Assembly (NCBI GenBank): GCA_905480645.1
Contig: CAJQRC010000002.1
Coordinates: forward strand, 39,061-103,060
Direction: 5' to 3'
DNA: 64,000 nucleotides
From: an uncultured Tateyamaria sp.
GTDB lineage: Bacteria; Pseudomonadota; Alphaproteobacteria; Rhodobacterales; Rhodobacteraceae
This document shows, piece by piece, positions 36,298 through 44,571 of the stretch. The position numbers and the translations under genes are program-made. How positions within the stretch are numbered: the stretch's first letter is position 1; the number at the start of each line of letters is the position of its first letter. The notes below the pieces were generated by a model. That model did no database searches and was not told the origin of the DNA. It saw only the letters and a list, made by a program, of their open reading frames with translations.

Positions 36298-36329
36298 GTA
36301 TTGCAGGAAGCTGTTATAGCTTCCAATAC
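36298..36329 (-). promoter_or_regulatory. Hairpin between LysR gene and fds operon
   Basis: GTATT at 36298-36302 and GGAAGC at 36306-36311 pair with GCTTCC at 36319-36324 and AATAC at 36325-36329, leaving a 3-base bulge and a 7-base loop. It lies between the LysR stop and the ribosome site of the fds operon. It could be a weak terminator for the LysR gene or part of the fds control region; no T-run supports an intrinsic terminator. Confidence 0.4.
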
Positions 36330-36357
36330 AAATTTTATAATACGTAATAGTATTTAG

Positions 36358-37269
36358 CTATAATGAGGCTTTAACTGCTTGCCGCAACGCTTTTATCATC
36401 GGCAGGACTGGTGATTGATCTTTGATAGACATCCCAATTGTGTGAGTAACTTCTGGTTTGACAAGATTAAATTGAACAGTCGAGGGTAGTGCAAGAAAGG
36501 TTTCTGCCACGCCGACGGGTGCAATTGTTGCTGCATTTCCACTTGCTACTTGAGCCAGAACGGCGGTAAAGCCAGTTGCCTCCATTACAACAGTTGGGAT
36601 GACAGATGCTGCAGAAAACACTGCATCAATAAACTGACGGTTCCGCATGTTAGGTGTCAATAGACACAGCGGAAGCAGTGCAGCTTCAGACCATGTTACT
36701 TGCTGTTGAGACTTTAACTTTAATGCCATTGAATCAGGCGCGATCAGGACATAGCGTTCCTCATATAGTTTGACAGTCGTCTCGGGGTCAGCGTCTTCAT
36801 AATACATAATCCCTGCATCTAGTGAGAAATCATCTAGACGAATTTCTATCTGCCGAGTGGAAAGTGAGTGAATTTCAATAGACAGATTCGGATGTTTTTG
36901 CCGTAATTGTGAGGAAATGTGAGCAGCAAAAGGCATGGCAGTTGGGATCACGCCAAAGGTAAGCTTTCCGTTAAGGTTGTTGCTAAGCGCGCTAATCTCT
37001 TGTCGTAGCCCCTCGGCGTCAGCAAGAATTTTACGTGCCCATTTCAGGACGACTTCACCTTCTCGCGTGAACCCTAAAAAAGTGTTGCCACGGCGCACGA
37101 GAGGAAGTGCAAAGCGATCCTCCATCTTGCGAATTCGATTTGAGAAAGCTGGTTGGGAAATATTGCAATCAGCGGCGGCGTGCGAAAAGTTGCGGTGACG
37201 CCACAACGAAACGAATAATTGTAAATCGCGCAGATCTGCATCCGACCCTCTGGACTTTATGTTTGTCAT
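36358..37269 (-). CDS. LysR-family transcriptional regulator
   Basis: This is a 303-aa LysR-type regulator with an N-terminal winged helix-turn-helix (about residues 12-70, LQLFVSLWRHRNFSHAAADC) and a C-terminal periplasmic-binding-like effector domain. It lies directly upstream of the formate dehydrogenase genes on the same strand and divergent to the quinone oxidoreductase gene. LysR-type regulators preceding fds genes are common in alpha- and betaproteobacteria, so control of formate oxidation is a reasonable guess. A symmetric site in the 76-base divergent gap may be its operator. Confidence 0.92.
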   Translation of the reverse strand: MTNIKSRGSDADLRDLQLFVSLWRHRNFSHAAADCNISQPAFSNRIRKMEDRFALPLVRRGNTFLGFTREGEVVLKWARKILADAEGLRQEISALSNNLNGKLTFGVIPTAMPFAAHISSQLRQKHPNLSIEIHSLSTRQIEIRLDDFSLDAGIMYYEDADPETTVKLYEERYVLIAPDSMALKLKSQQQVTWSEAALLPLCLLTPNMRNRQFIDAVFSAASVIPTVVMEATGFTAVLAQVASGNAATIAPVGVAETFLALPSTVQFNLVKPEVTHTIGMSIKDQSPVLPMIKALRQAVKASL

Positions 37270-37296
37270 TTGTGTTCGCCTTAAATAGCCTTAACT

Positions 37297-37309
37297 TAAA
37301 CTAAGTTTA
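37297..37309. promoter_or_regulatory. Candidate LysR operator (palindrome)
   Basis: TAAACT-A-AGTTTA is a perfect 6-bp inverted repeat with a one-base centre, lying in the 76-base gap between the LysR gene and the divergent oxidoreductase gene. LysR-type regulators bind T-N11-A sites of this symmetry, often in the divergent promoter they share; position and symmetry fit. Confidence 0.45.
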
Positions 37310-37345
37310 GACAGACGCTTTCACCAGAAAATTCGCTTAGGGGGG

Positions 37346-38338
37346 ATGTATTTGCGCCAGAATATGAAAACTATTGAGATGCGACAGGCCGGCAGAGCAG
37401 ATGTGTTGGAAATTGGTAATCGACCTCTACCTGACCTGCGAGTTCATGAAGTTCTGATTCGGGTCATTGCTGCAGGCGTTAATGGACCTGATCTGGTGCA
37501 ACGACGAGGGCATTACCCACCACCCAAGGGCGCATCAGATCTTTTGGGTTTGGAGGTATCGGGAGAGATAGTCTCCTGTGGCTCTGGGGTAAAAGACTGG
37601 GCAGTCGGTGACAAAATTTGTGCTCTGACTAATGGTGGTGGGTATGCAGAATTTGTTGCGGTTGATGCAGCCCAATGCCTTCCAATTCCAGAAGGTGTAT
37701 CCCTTGTTGATGCTGCTGGCCTATGCGAAACCTATTTCACAGTTTGGAGCAATCTGTTCTTCAACCAAAAGATTATTTCAAGCCATAATCTCCTTGTTCA
37801 TGGTGGGGCAGGTGGCATTGGCTCAACTGCAATACAACTTGGCAGTCAGCTAGGTTATCAGGTTTTTGCTACCTGTGCGACAGTTACCGATTGTGAATAT
37901 GCCGAGGGGCTTGGTGCTAAACGGGCAATCAACTATAAAGAGGAAGATTTTGTCGATATTTTGCGCGCCGAGGGTGGTGCCAACCTGATCCTCGATATCA
38001 TTGGTGGTGAATATGTTGCGCGCAATATTAAGGCGGCAAGCGCAGATGCTCGCATTATACAACTGGCTTTTAATGCGGGATCCAAAGTTGAAATAAATCT
38101 TATGCCAGTCATGCTCAAAAGATTGATTTATACAGGCTCAACGCTGCGGTCCCGTTCGGATGCTTTCAAAGCTGAAGTAGCTGCGGATCTAAAGGCTAAA
38201 ATCTGGCCGCTATTTAGTCAGAGTAAACTCGCCACACAAACGTACCATATTTTTTCTTTTGAGGAGGCAACTGAGGCGCATCAGATGATGGAAACAGCCA
38301 CCCATAGGGGGAAAATACTGCTATCTCCGAAAACTTAA
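37346..38338 (+). CDS. NAD(P)H:quinone oxidoreductase-like zinc-independent MDR protein
   Basis: This 330-aa protein is a medium-chain dehydrogenase/reductase of the quinone oxidoreductase (QOR/PIG3) branch. The GroES-like N-terminal domain has NGPDLVQRRGHYPPPKGASD, typical of the PIG3 group. The Rossmann motif is HGGAGGIGSTAIQLG (about 152-166). The catalytic and structural zinc ligands of alcohol dehydrogenases are absent. Two starts are possible: ATG at 37346, very close to AGGGGGG, or ATG at 37364, where the protein begins MKTIEMRQAG like its relatives. It is divergent from the LysR gene and might be under its control. Its physiological substrate is unknown. Confidence 0.88.
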   Translation: MYLRQNMKTIEMRQAGRADVLEIGNRPLPDLRVHEVLIRVIAAGVNGPDLVQRRGHYPPPKGASDLLGLEVSGEIVSCGSGVKDWAVGDKICALTNGGGYAEFVAVDAAQCLPIPEGVSLVDAAGLCETYFTVWSNLFFNQKIISSHNLLVHGGAGGIGSTAIQLGSQLGYQVFATCATVTDCEYAEGLGAKRAINYKEEDFVDILRAEGGANLILDIIGGEYVARNIKAASADARIIQLAFNAGSKVEINLMPVMLKRLIYTGSTLRSRSDAFKAEVAADLKAKIWPLFSQSKLATQTYHIFSFEEATEAHQMMETATHRGKILLSPKT

Positions 38339-38621
38339 AGCCTGAACAAATCAAGATAATGTAAAAAGTTGAAAAGCTTGACGCATCTCAATCGATTTAA
38401 CTTATTATTTTTATAATACGCCAGTTGTCTAAAAACCTGCTTTACTACTGGTCCTCAATAATTCCATTGGCATTTTTTAGCTCAAATACTGCACAAATTT
38501 GGAAAGTATTGAATAATCCATAAAACTGATGTTGACACTTTAATGCTACATTTATCTACGTTTCAACGCGTGTTGGATGAGCAGAATTAAACCTATTTTG
38601 CATGCTAGCGTACGCGGAACC

Positions 38622-40379
38622 TCATACATTTCCCCACATGCCGATTGTGAAGCCCTTCTCAAATTCACTGTCAAATTTTGACATTAACAACTCATTATTT
38701 TCTCTGGTGGATTGAGAAATATCCGCATCTGGAGCGCAGATTACTGTTTCAAGGTCGTTGTCTTTAAGAAAACCCTCAGTTTCAAAAATGCATTTACCAT
38801 CGCGAATTTGAGCATTTATTTTCAAAGAAAGTGAATCAAGAAAAGTAATGTTTAATTTTCTTTCAACAAAAGTCTGAAGTAAATCTTCATCTTTATCAGA
38901 AGCCTCCTGATACACGTCTTCAGGTCGCATCGCATCGATATTAATTTTCCTATAGCTGTTCAATCGGCGAATACAATCTGGGTCCAGTATTGTGATTTTT
39001 CCGTTCCAGCCAAATGCAACAGTCTTTGGGCGGTTACCATGAGGAACGTCGTTATCAAGAAACTCGAAATGGACTTTCTGCTTATACTTGTTCACCCACT
39101 TTAGAAAAAGTTGTGGCATTCCAGAATAGGCCTCGACATTATGAAATAAAAGATCATCAACTGCCTTATAGCGGCCGGTGATTTGGCCCCGCTTCCAGGC
39201 TCTCTCCACTGTTTCCGTTGGTGGCGTGATGATAAAGAACATAAAGACTGTGTGACCGAAACGGCTAAGTAATCGTTCGTCCGTTTTTTCAGTGCCTGAT
39301 GACTCGAAACTATCAAACCGAAACCTGTCGATCAATAGGTGCGGCATTTGCCCTCGTTTGGCCTTTTGGGCCATATAGCCATCAAGTTTTTTGTCTATGA
39401 TCTCCAGTTCCTGACCGGTCAGCATCGCGGCATATTTGAATTGGTTCCCGAGACTGTCGTAGTCCAGCATATACTTGCGCCAATAGTCAGGGCTGACTAA
39501 TGCGAAGTCTTCCCATCGAACACCTAACCTAGATGCAAGTTCGCGCTGAAGGGGTCGTATCGTACTTTTTCCAGCGGCGGATGCCCCTTTAACATTCATG
39601 ACAAAGGGTTCGGTTTGATATGGCAGCAATTGGTAACCTTCCAGCTCAGCTGCTTCATTGATAATAGGATCAATTAAGTCTCCAAGGAAACGGCTTCCAT
39701 ATGAATTACAAACTAAAGTTGAGGCCAGTCGAACAATAATATCTTTATCGGCCAACAAACTGCCATGTTGTCCGACAATCCCACCAACAACAGCAATCAG
39801 CCCTTTATAACAGGCTAGGTCAAAGGGATTATCAGTTTTGTTTAAATTATCCTCCCACTGCGCAAGTGCAAGTAGTTCCGGTAGTTTTTGTTCGACTTGA
39901 ACAGTGGTTTTTTGGCTTAAAAGTCTGTTGAATAGAGATGGTTTTTTGTTTTCTTCAAGCGCATTTTTTTTACAATAAACATCATTCTCGAGCTGCGTTT
40001 GAAGTGCTTTAGTAATATCTGAACGGAGACTAGAAAATGCCACCTCCAGTTCTTGAATTTTTGGATGCACATGATTGGTTAATATCTTGTCTACCATGCT
40101 TCGCAGGTTCAGACCTAATTCCTCATAATTAGGTCCGTCAAGCACGTGAAAATCTGCAGTAACGCGGATCAAAACCTCATGTAGAGCTAAACGGCTAACT
40201 TTGAAAACTGTCATATCCTGTGGTTTTAATCCGCAGTAACCAGCTGCTTCCAATGCGGTCGGGTAGTCAGTGTCGGAGTTTTCCACATTGTAAAGTGTCA
40301 CGCGCGGCAAAAGGTCAGCGGGAATTTCAGAGCGAAGTCCAGGGTTCCATGCATCAAATTTAGGCATTGTTTTGGGCAT
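38622..40379 (-). CDS. Large P-loop kinase-like protein with zeta-toxin-like core, uncharacterised
   Basis: I do not recognise this 585-aa protein as a named family. The first 260 residues have no motif I can name; 143-175 are polar and charged. A Walker A motif lies at 265-273 (GASAAGKST). It is followed by SPDYWRKYMLDYDSLG (296-311), LLIDRFRFDSF near 348-358, and ITPPTETVERAWKRGQITGR (384-403). This order of P-loop, an acidic/Arg substrate motif, then a TPP..R..R..GR segment resembles zeta toxins and chloramphenicol phosphotransferase-like small-molecule kinases. About 180 residues follow the kinase core. It is alone on the strand, with no antitoxin-like small gene next to it (38339-38621 and 40380-40499 are empty). 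A signal peptide is absent, so it is cytoplasmic. Confidence 0.6.
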   Translation of the reverse strand: MPKTMPKFDAWNPGLRSEIPADLLPRVTLYNVENSDTDYPTALEAAGYCGLKPQDMTVFKVSRLALHEVLIRVTADFHVLDGPNYEELGLNLRSMVDKILTNHVHPKIQELEVAFSSLRSDITKALQTQLENDVYCKKNALEENKKPSLFNRLLSQKTTVQVEQKLPELLALAQWEDNLNKTDNPFDLACYKGLIAVVGGIVGQHGSLLADKDIIVRLASTLVCNSYGSRFLGDLIDPIINEAAELEGYQLLPYQTEPFVMNVKGASAAGKSTIRPLQRELASRLGVRWEDFALVSPDYWRKYMLDYDSLGNQFKYAAMLTGQELEIIDKKLDGYMAQKAKRGQMPHLLIDRFRFDSFESSGTEKTDERLLSRFGHTVFMFFIITPPTETVERAWKRGQITGRYKAVDDLLFHNVEAYSGMPQLFLKWVNKYKQKVHFEFLDNDVPHGNRPKTVAFGWNGKITILDPDCIRRLNSYRKINIDAMRPEDVYQEASDKDEDLLQTFVERKLNITFLDSLSLKINAQIRDGKCIFETEGFLKDNDLETVICAPDADISQSTRENNELLMSKFDSEFEKGFTIGMWGNV

Positions 40380-40499
40380 GCATTTGTAGCTCTCGCTAAG
40401 TGAGTAGATGTACTTCTGTAAATCAGCCGGCAGGCTTATACTGGTGACTTTACAAATCTATCTTTTTGGCCAGATTTGATTGGGGGCGGCCTTGCCCGG

Positions 40500-42020
40500 T
40501 CAAGTGTCGCTGTTTTGCTGCTTTCGGAACTTATCGCTTATTGCCTTGAACAAAGGCAGTAAAATGAGAATAATGGCAATGACTGTGATCGGCCCGGCAA
40601 TTGGACGGTTCAAAAAGATCATTGGATCACCTGAAGATAGTAACAGTGATTGGCGTAAAGTTGGCTCTGCGATTGGTCCAAGCACAATGGCAAGAACCGC
40701 AGGTGCAAGTGGATAGTCGAACTTGCGAAGAAAGAATGCGCTCAAACCAAAGGCAAGCATCAGCCACACATCGTGCATGTCTCTAGTTGCTGCATAACCG
40801 CCCACGATAGACAAAACGAAAATCATTGGTGCTAGGATTGTGAAGGGCATGCGAAGCATCCAGATGAATAGTGGGATGAACGACAGGTTCACTACTAAGG
40901 CAAAGAAATTTGAGACATAGAATGATCCGATCAGACCCCACACAAACTCAGGTTGATCAGTAAATAACCGAGGTCCTGGCGTCAGCCCCCAGATTACCAT
41001 GCCGCCGAGCAAGATTGCTGTGGTTGGCGATCCTGGAATACCAAGGGTTAGCATCGGTAACATTGATCCCGTAGATGCAGAGTTATTGGCCGCTTCGGGT
41101 GCTGCAACTCCATTTGGGTTGCCTTTGCCGTACGAGCTTGGATTTTTTGATGCAAGTTTGGCTACACCATACGACATTAAAGAGCCTGGCGTAGCGCCTG
41201 CTGCAGGAAGAATTCCAACAAAAAAACCAAGGAAAGAACCGATGGACATTCCTGTCCAACCCTTCTGCAAAGATTCCTTGGTATCAGATACTACGCCTTT
41301 GAAGCTCATTTTTGCTTCTGTAGAAGTGATTTTACCGCGCGTACTATCGATGGTCCAAAGCATCTCGCCAATGCCATAAACGCCGATTGCTAGTACTAAG
41401 AAATTAATTCCGTGTAAAAAGCCTGAGATATCAAAAAATACTAACCGTGGCGCTCCTGAAATTTCATCAAAACCAACGGCTGCAAAAACTAGACCTAGGC
41501 AAATTGAAAGAATTGTCTTGGGGATGTCGTCACCACCCAATCCGACAAATGTTGCAAAGGCCAACAACATTAACGCGAAGACTTCAGGCGACCCAAAGCT
41601 AAGCGCAACAGATGCTAAAAGTGGTGCGAACATGGTGAACAGAATGATCGAGACAGTGCCACCAACGAAGGATGCAATTCCAGCCGTCACCAGCGCAAGG
41701 CTGGCGCGTCCTTTCATTGCTAAAGGTCTACCATCAAAGGTCGTCGCCACTGCCGTGGATGCTCCGGGTATGCCAAGAGTGATTGAGCTGATTGCACCCC
41801 CGTACATGGCACCATAATAAATGGCAGCAAGAAAAATAATGGCTGAAGCTGGTGGTACCAGAAATGTAATCGGCAACAGGATCGCCACACCGTTGACTGA
41901 TCCAAGACCAGGCATCATGCCGATGAATAGACCCAATGTGACACCGAGTATGATCAGCAAAAGGTTAATTGGCTGCAATGCTTCAAGCAGACCAGATGAG
42001 AGAAGTCCCAGAATTTCCAT
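40500..42020 (-). CDS. tctA: Tripartite tricarboxylate transporter large membrane subunit (TctA family)
   Basis: This is the 12-helix permease of a TTT transporter, 506 aa, driven by an ion gradient. The N-terminal GLFIGMMPGLGSVNGVAILLP and the repeated GFFVGILPAAGATPGSLMSYG, with TLGIPGSPTTAILLGGMVIWG, are TctA hallmarks. It is the last gene of tctC-tctB-tctA, all on the minus strand downstream of the fhs/usp genes. The three TTT components are complete. TTT systems import di- and tricarboxylates and aromatic acids; the oxalate genes upstream make oxalate a candidate cargo here. Confidence 0.94.
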   Translation of the reverse strand: MEILGLLSSGLLEALQPINLLLIILGVTLGLFIGMMPGLGSVNGVAILLPITFLVPPASAIIFLAAIYYGAMYGGAISSITLGIPGASTAVATTFDGRPLAMKGRASLALVTAGIASFVGGTVSIILFTMFAPLLASVALSFGSPEVFALMLLAFATFVGLGGDDIPKTILSICLGLVFAAVGFDEISGAPRLVFFDISGFLHGINFLVLAIGVYGIGEMLWTIDSTRGKITSTEAKMSFKGVVSDTKESLQKGWTGMSIGSFLGFFVGILPAAGATPGSLMSYGVAKLASKNPSSYGKGNPNGVAAPEAANNSASTGSMLPMLTLGIPGSPTTAILLGGMVIWGLTPGPRLFTDQPEFVWGLIGSFYVSNFFALVVNLSFIPLFIWMLRMPFTILAPMIFVLSIVGGYAATRDMHDVWLMLAFGLSAFFLRKFDYPLAPAVLAIVLGPIAEPTLRQSLLLSSGDPMIFLNRPIAGPITVIAIILILLPLFKAISDKFRKQQNSDT

Positions 42021-42074
42021 AAATTTTGTCCCACTTCTTCGCCCTTTAACGGGCAGTCATAACCAGTCAGTCGG

Positions 42075-42578
42075 TCAGTAAATGATGGTGTTTAGCCAGT
42101 TGAACAACGGCTCCGTAAATTTCATACCTTTGGGCATTGTCACTCGCATTAGGGCTTCAAAGAAAAAGAAAAAAACTATTGGCGTAAGTACAGATATTAT
42201 CAGTGATAACCGGAGCGTGTGTCGACCTAAAAACCACAAGTAATAAAATAGGAATAACAGCATCGCACCGTACATAGAGATGATGCCCACAAGTGCGACG
42301 AAAACAAATATTCCACCAAATACCTGTATAAGCATTTTACGACCTTCTGTATCAAGTACAGGTTCGGTGGATTGGGAAGGCGGAGATTTCCGCCTCACCG
42401 CGTTGTATGCAATCATGCCTGTACAGATCAGCATGATCCCCGAGAGCCAGAACGGCCATGCTCCGCCTCCCGGACCTTCATCAGAACGATAGCCAATTTC
42501 CAATTCGGTACTTTTCCACATCATGTAAATGGATAGGGCGGCCAATACACCAGCTGTAATAAACTCACCACGTCGCAT
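42075..42578 (-). CDS. tctB: Tripartite tricarboxylate transporter small membrane subunit (TctB family)
   Basis: This is the poorly conserved four-helix subunit of the TTT transporter, 167 aa. Hydrophobic segments lie at about 8-24, 40-58, 86-105 and 118-140, with a charged linker (RRKSPPSQSTEPVLD) between the second and third. The ending FTEPLFNWLNTIIY is typical of TctB. Its position between tctC and tctA confirms the assignment. Confidence 0.9.
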   Translation of the reverse strand: MRRGEFITAGVLAALSIYMMWKSTELEIGYRSDEGPGGGAWPFWLSGIMLICTGMIAYNAVRRKSPPSQSTEPVLDTEGRKMLIQVFGGIFVFVALVGIISMYGAMLLFLFYYLWFLGRHTLRLSLIISVLTPIVFFFFFEALMRVTMPKGMKFTEPLFNWLNTIIY

Positions 42579-42619
42579 ATTGAACTCCCTAAATACTCGG
42601 AATGTATTGGCTAAATTAC

Positions 42620-43588
42620 TTATTCGCCCATTGCAGCAAGAAGCGCCTTGTGGTTTTCAATTTGAACCTGCCAGTAAGCTTTTTGCTCGTCTGGGCTCAT
42701 CCAGAGAGGTGAAAGGCTTTCAGAGGCCATATAACCCTGCCATTCAGGAGTATCGTATATAGTCTGGAAGAGATCTTGGTAGTAAGCCGCTGCTTCTGCA
42801 GATTGACCGGGCGCACCAACAACTGCACGCTGATTGTAGTAGCTAAAGTCAAAACCCTTTTCTTTCGCAGTTGGAACATCAGGAAATGCTTCCATGCGTT
42901 CGTCTGAGAACGAAAGCAAAGGAACCACGTCGCCAGATGCATAAAAACCTTTGGTTTCAGCGGGGTTGTTCACTGTCGCCATGATCTGCTTGCCAGCAAG
43001 GTCTTTAGCAACCGCGCCACCACCACTGTAGGGGATATACTTGATATCCACGCCAAAGTTTTCCTCCATGAAGGCCACAACGATTGAGTCTTCTTGGCCT
43101 TTTCCAGTTCCACCCATGACGTAATCATCAGATGCTTTTACGGTCTCGACCCATTCTTCAAAAGTCGTTATGCCGCTATCTTTGTGAACCCAGAGAACAA
43201 ACGGATCAACCCCCATCATCGCGACGGGTGTAAAGGTTGAAACATCGATGCCAAGGTTTTCTTGACGCATTGGCGTCGTGAAGAACGAGTTCAGTGTCAC
43301 GAGGATGGTATGATCCGGATCAGACGCAGAGTTCAAAGCTAGCAATGCTTCTGCACCGGAGCCACCACCTTTATTGTTTGGAACAAGAGGACGATTTGTA
43401 AGCCCCTTTTTTTCAGCAACCGCCTGCAAGAAGCGTGCGATTTGATCAGCGCCACCACCAGCACCGGCCATGATTACGAAATCAACTGGTTTATTGGGCT
43501 CCCAAGCTTGAGCTGCTCCAGAAAGCGACATTAGGCCGATCGCTGCTACGCCGGCAATCTTAGATAGAAATTTTGATGTACATGCCAT
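42620..43588 (-). CDS. tctC: Tripartite tricarboxylate transporter substrate-binding protein (TctC family)
   Basis: This is the periplasmic binding protein, 322 aa. The start is the ATG at 43588 after GGGAGGAACC; a longer frame to 43705 would run through the ribosome site. The signal peptide is residues 1-28 (ending AAQA). The Bug-type fold shows the FVIMAGAGGGADQIARF and NNKGGGSGAEALLALN loops that grip a carboxylate through backbone and water contacts. Distinctive residues for substrate are not readable. It is the first of the tct genes and lies 113 bases after the usp gene. Confidence 0.93.
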   Translation of the reverse strand: MACTSKFLSKIAGVAAIGLMSLSGAAQAWEPNKPVDFVIMAGAGGGADQIARFLQAVAEKKGLTNRPLVPNNKGGGSGAEALLALNSASDPDHTILVTLNSFFTTPMRQENLGIDVSTFTPVAMMGVDPFVLWVHKDSGITTFEEWVETVKASDDYVMGGTGKGQEDSIVVAFMEENFGVDIKYIPYSGGGAVAKDLAGKQIMATVNNPAETKGFYASGDVVPLLSFSDERMEAFPDVPTAKEKGFDFSYYNQRAVVGAPGQSAEAAAYYQDLFQTIYDTPEWQGYMASESLSPLWMSPDEQKAYWQVQIENHKALLAAMGE

Positions 43589-43701
43589 TATTTGGTTCCT
43601 CCCATAGGGCATTTCATTTAATTGCGAAGTAACTCTTCGCGGTCTTGAGATCTTTCTATTGAGATCCTTATAACTGCTCTCACTCCTCCTAGTGTTGCTC
43701 C

Positions 43702-44559
43702 TCAATGGTTGAGGAGCACTGGTAATTCTGCATTATCTACAACCGCTTGGGTATTCCCCCCAAAAATAGTTTCCCGTTCATGGCTGTCGCCATAGGCTCC
43801 CATGATCATCATATCGGCACCAAGGTTGGTGCTTGCGCTTAGCAATTCTTTTCCAATATTTTTGCTAGACGTAAACTTCTCTAACCTTGCAGAAATGCCG
43901 TGCAGGTCAAGATAGTAAATAAGATCGTCAGTTGATGTCCCTGGGCCGGAATCAGCACCGTTACTCAGGATCCAAACAGTATCAGCAGCACGCAAAACGC
44001 TTTTGCACTGTGACAATGCGCGTGCAGCTTCGGAGCTCCCATTCCAAGCAATTGTAACTTTGACACCCAATTTTTTCAGAGAAATCGGTGTTGGTGGGCA
44101 CATTAAAACTGGCCGCCCTGAATGAAAAAGGGCTGCCTTTAGCGTATTATGACCGAGGTTTCTATCACGATCAGGCTTGGCCACTATTATCATATCGGCT
44201 AATCGGCCGTGCTGCTTTATTACATCAATTTGCCGTCCCGCTTGTTCAACAAAAGAAACGGTTTCAGCTTTGCCAATAGCATCCTCAGATACATTGAGAT
44301 TAAGCTCGGCAGCCAGCACTTTAAGTTCTGCCCTTAGCCCGGCCTCTTCCTGATCAGCAACTTTATAGGACTGCTCCACAATCTGCTTACGCAAATATTC
44401 TGGTAGGTGAACACCAAACGGCATTAAATCTTGAGGTCGAGATCGGCAATGGACGACCTCAATATGAGCTTTGTGATGGCGAGCGACTGCTGCAGCATGC
44501 GCCAGAACGCCATCACCCTTACCGTCACCCCGAACTGGAACAAGCACTTTGCGTATCAT
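43702..44559 (-). CDS. Universal stress protein (UspA family), tandem-domain length
   Basis: This 285-aa protein is about twice a single Usp domain. The N-terminal MIRKVLVPVRGDGKGDGVLA begins a first alpha/beta domain. The C-terminal half has VTIAWNGSSEAARALSQC and the ATP-binding G-x2-G-x9-G(S/T)-like motif in GAYGDSHERETIFGG. It sits between fhs (12 bases) and tctC in the oxalate/C1 gene run. Usp proteins with transporters are common in Rhodobacterales, and a signalling or regulatory role by nucleotide binding is usual, but no specific role is visible. Confidence 0.88.
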   Translation of the reverse strand: MIRKVLVPVRGDGKGDGVLAHAAAVARHHKAHIEVVHCRSRPQDLMPFGVHLPEYLRKQIVEQSYKVADQEEAGLRAELKVLAAELNLNVSEDAIGKAETVSFVEQAGRQIDVIKQHGRLADMIIVAKPDRDRNLGHNTLKAALFHSGRPVLMCPPTPISLKKLGVKVTIAWNGSSEAARALSQCKSVLRAADTVWILSNGADSGPGTSTDDLIYYLDLHGISARLEKFTSSKNIGKELLSASTNLGADMMIMGAYGDSHERETIFGGNTQAVVDNAELPVLLNH

Positions 44560-44571
44560 GTCGCTTTCCTC

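Noticed and set aside
42035..42060. GCCC/GGGC mini-stem between tctB and tctA
   Set aside because: A 4-bp stem without other support; probably chance.
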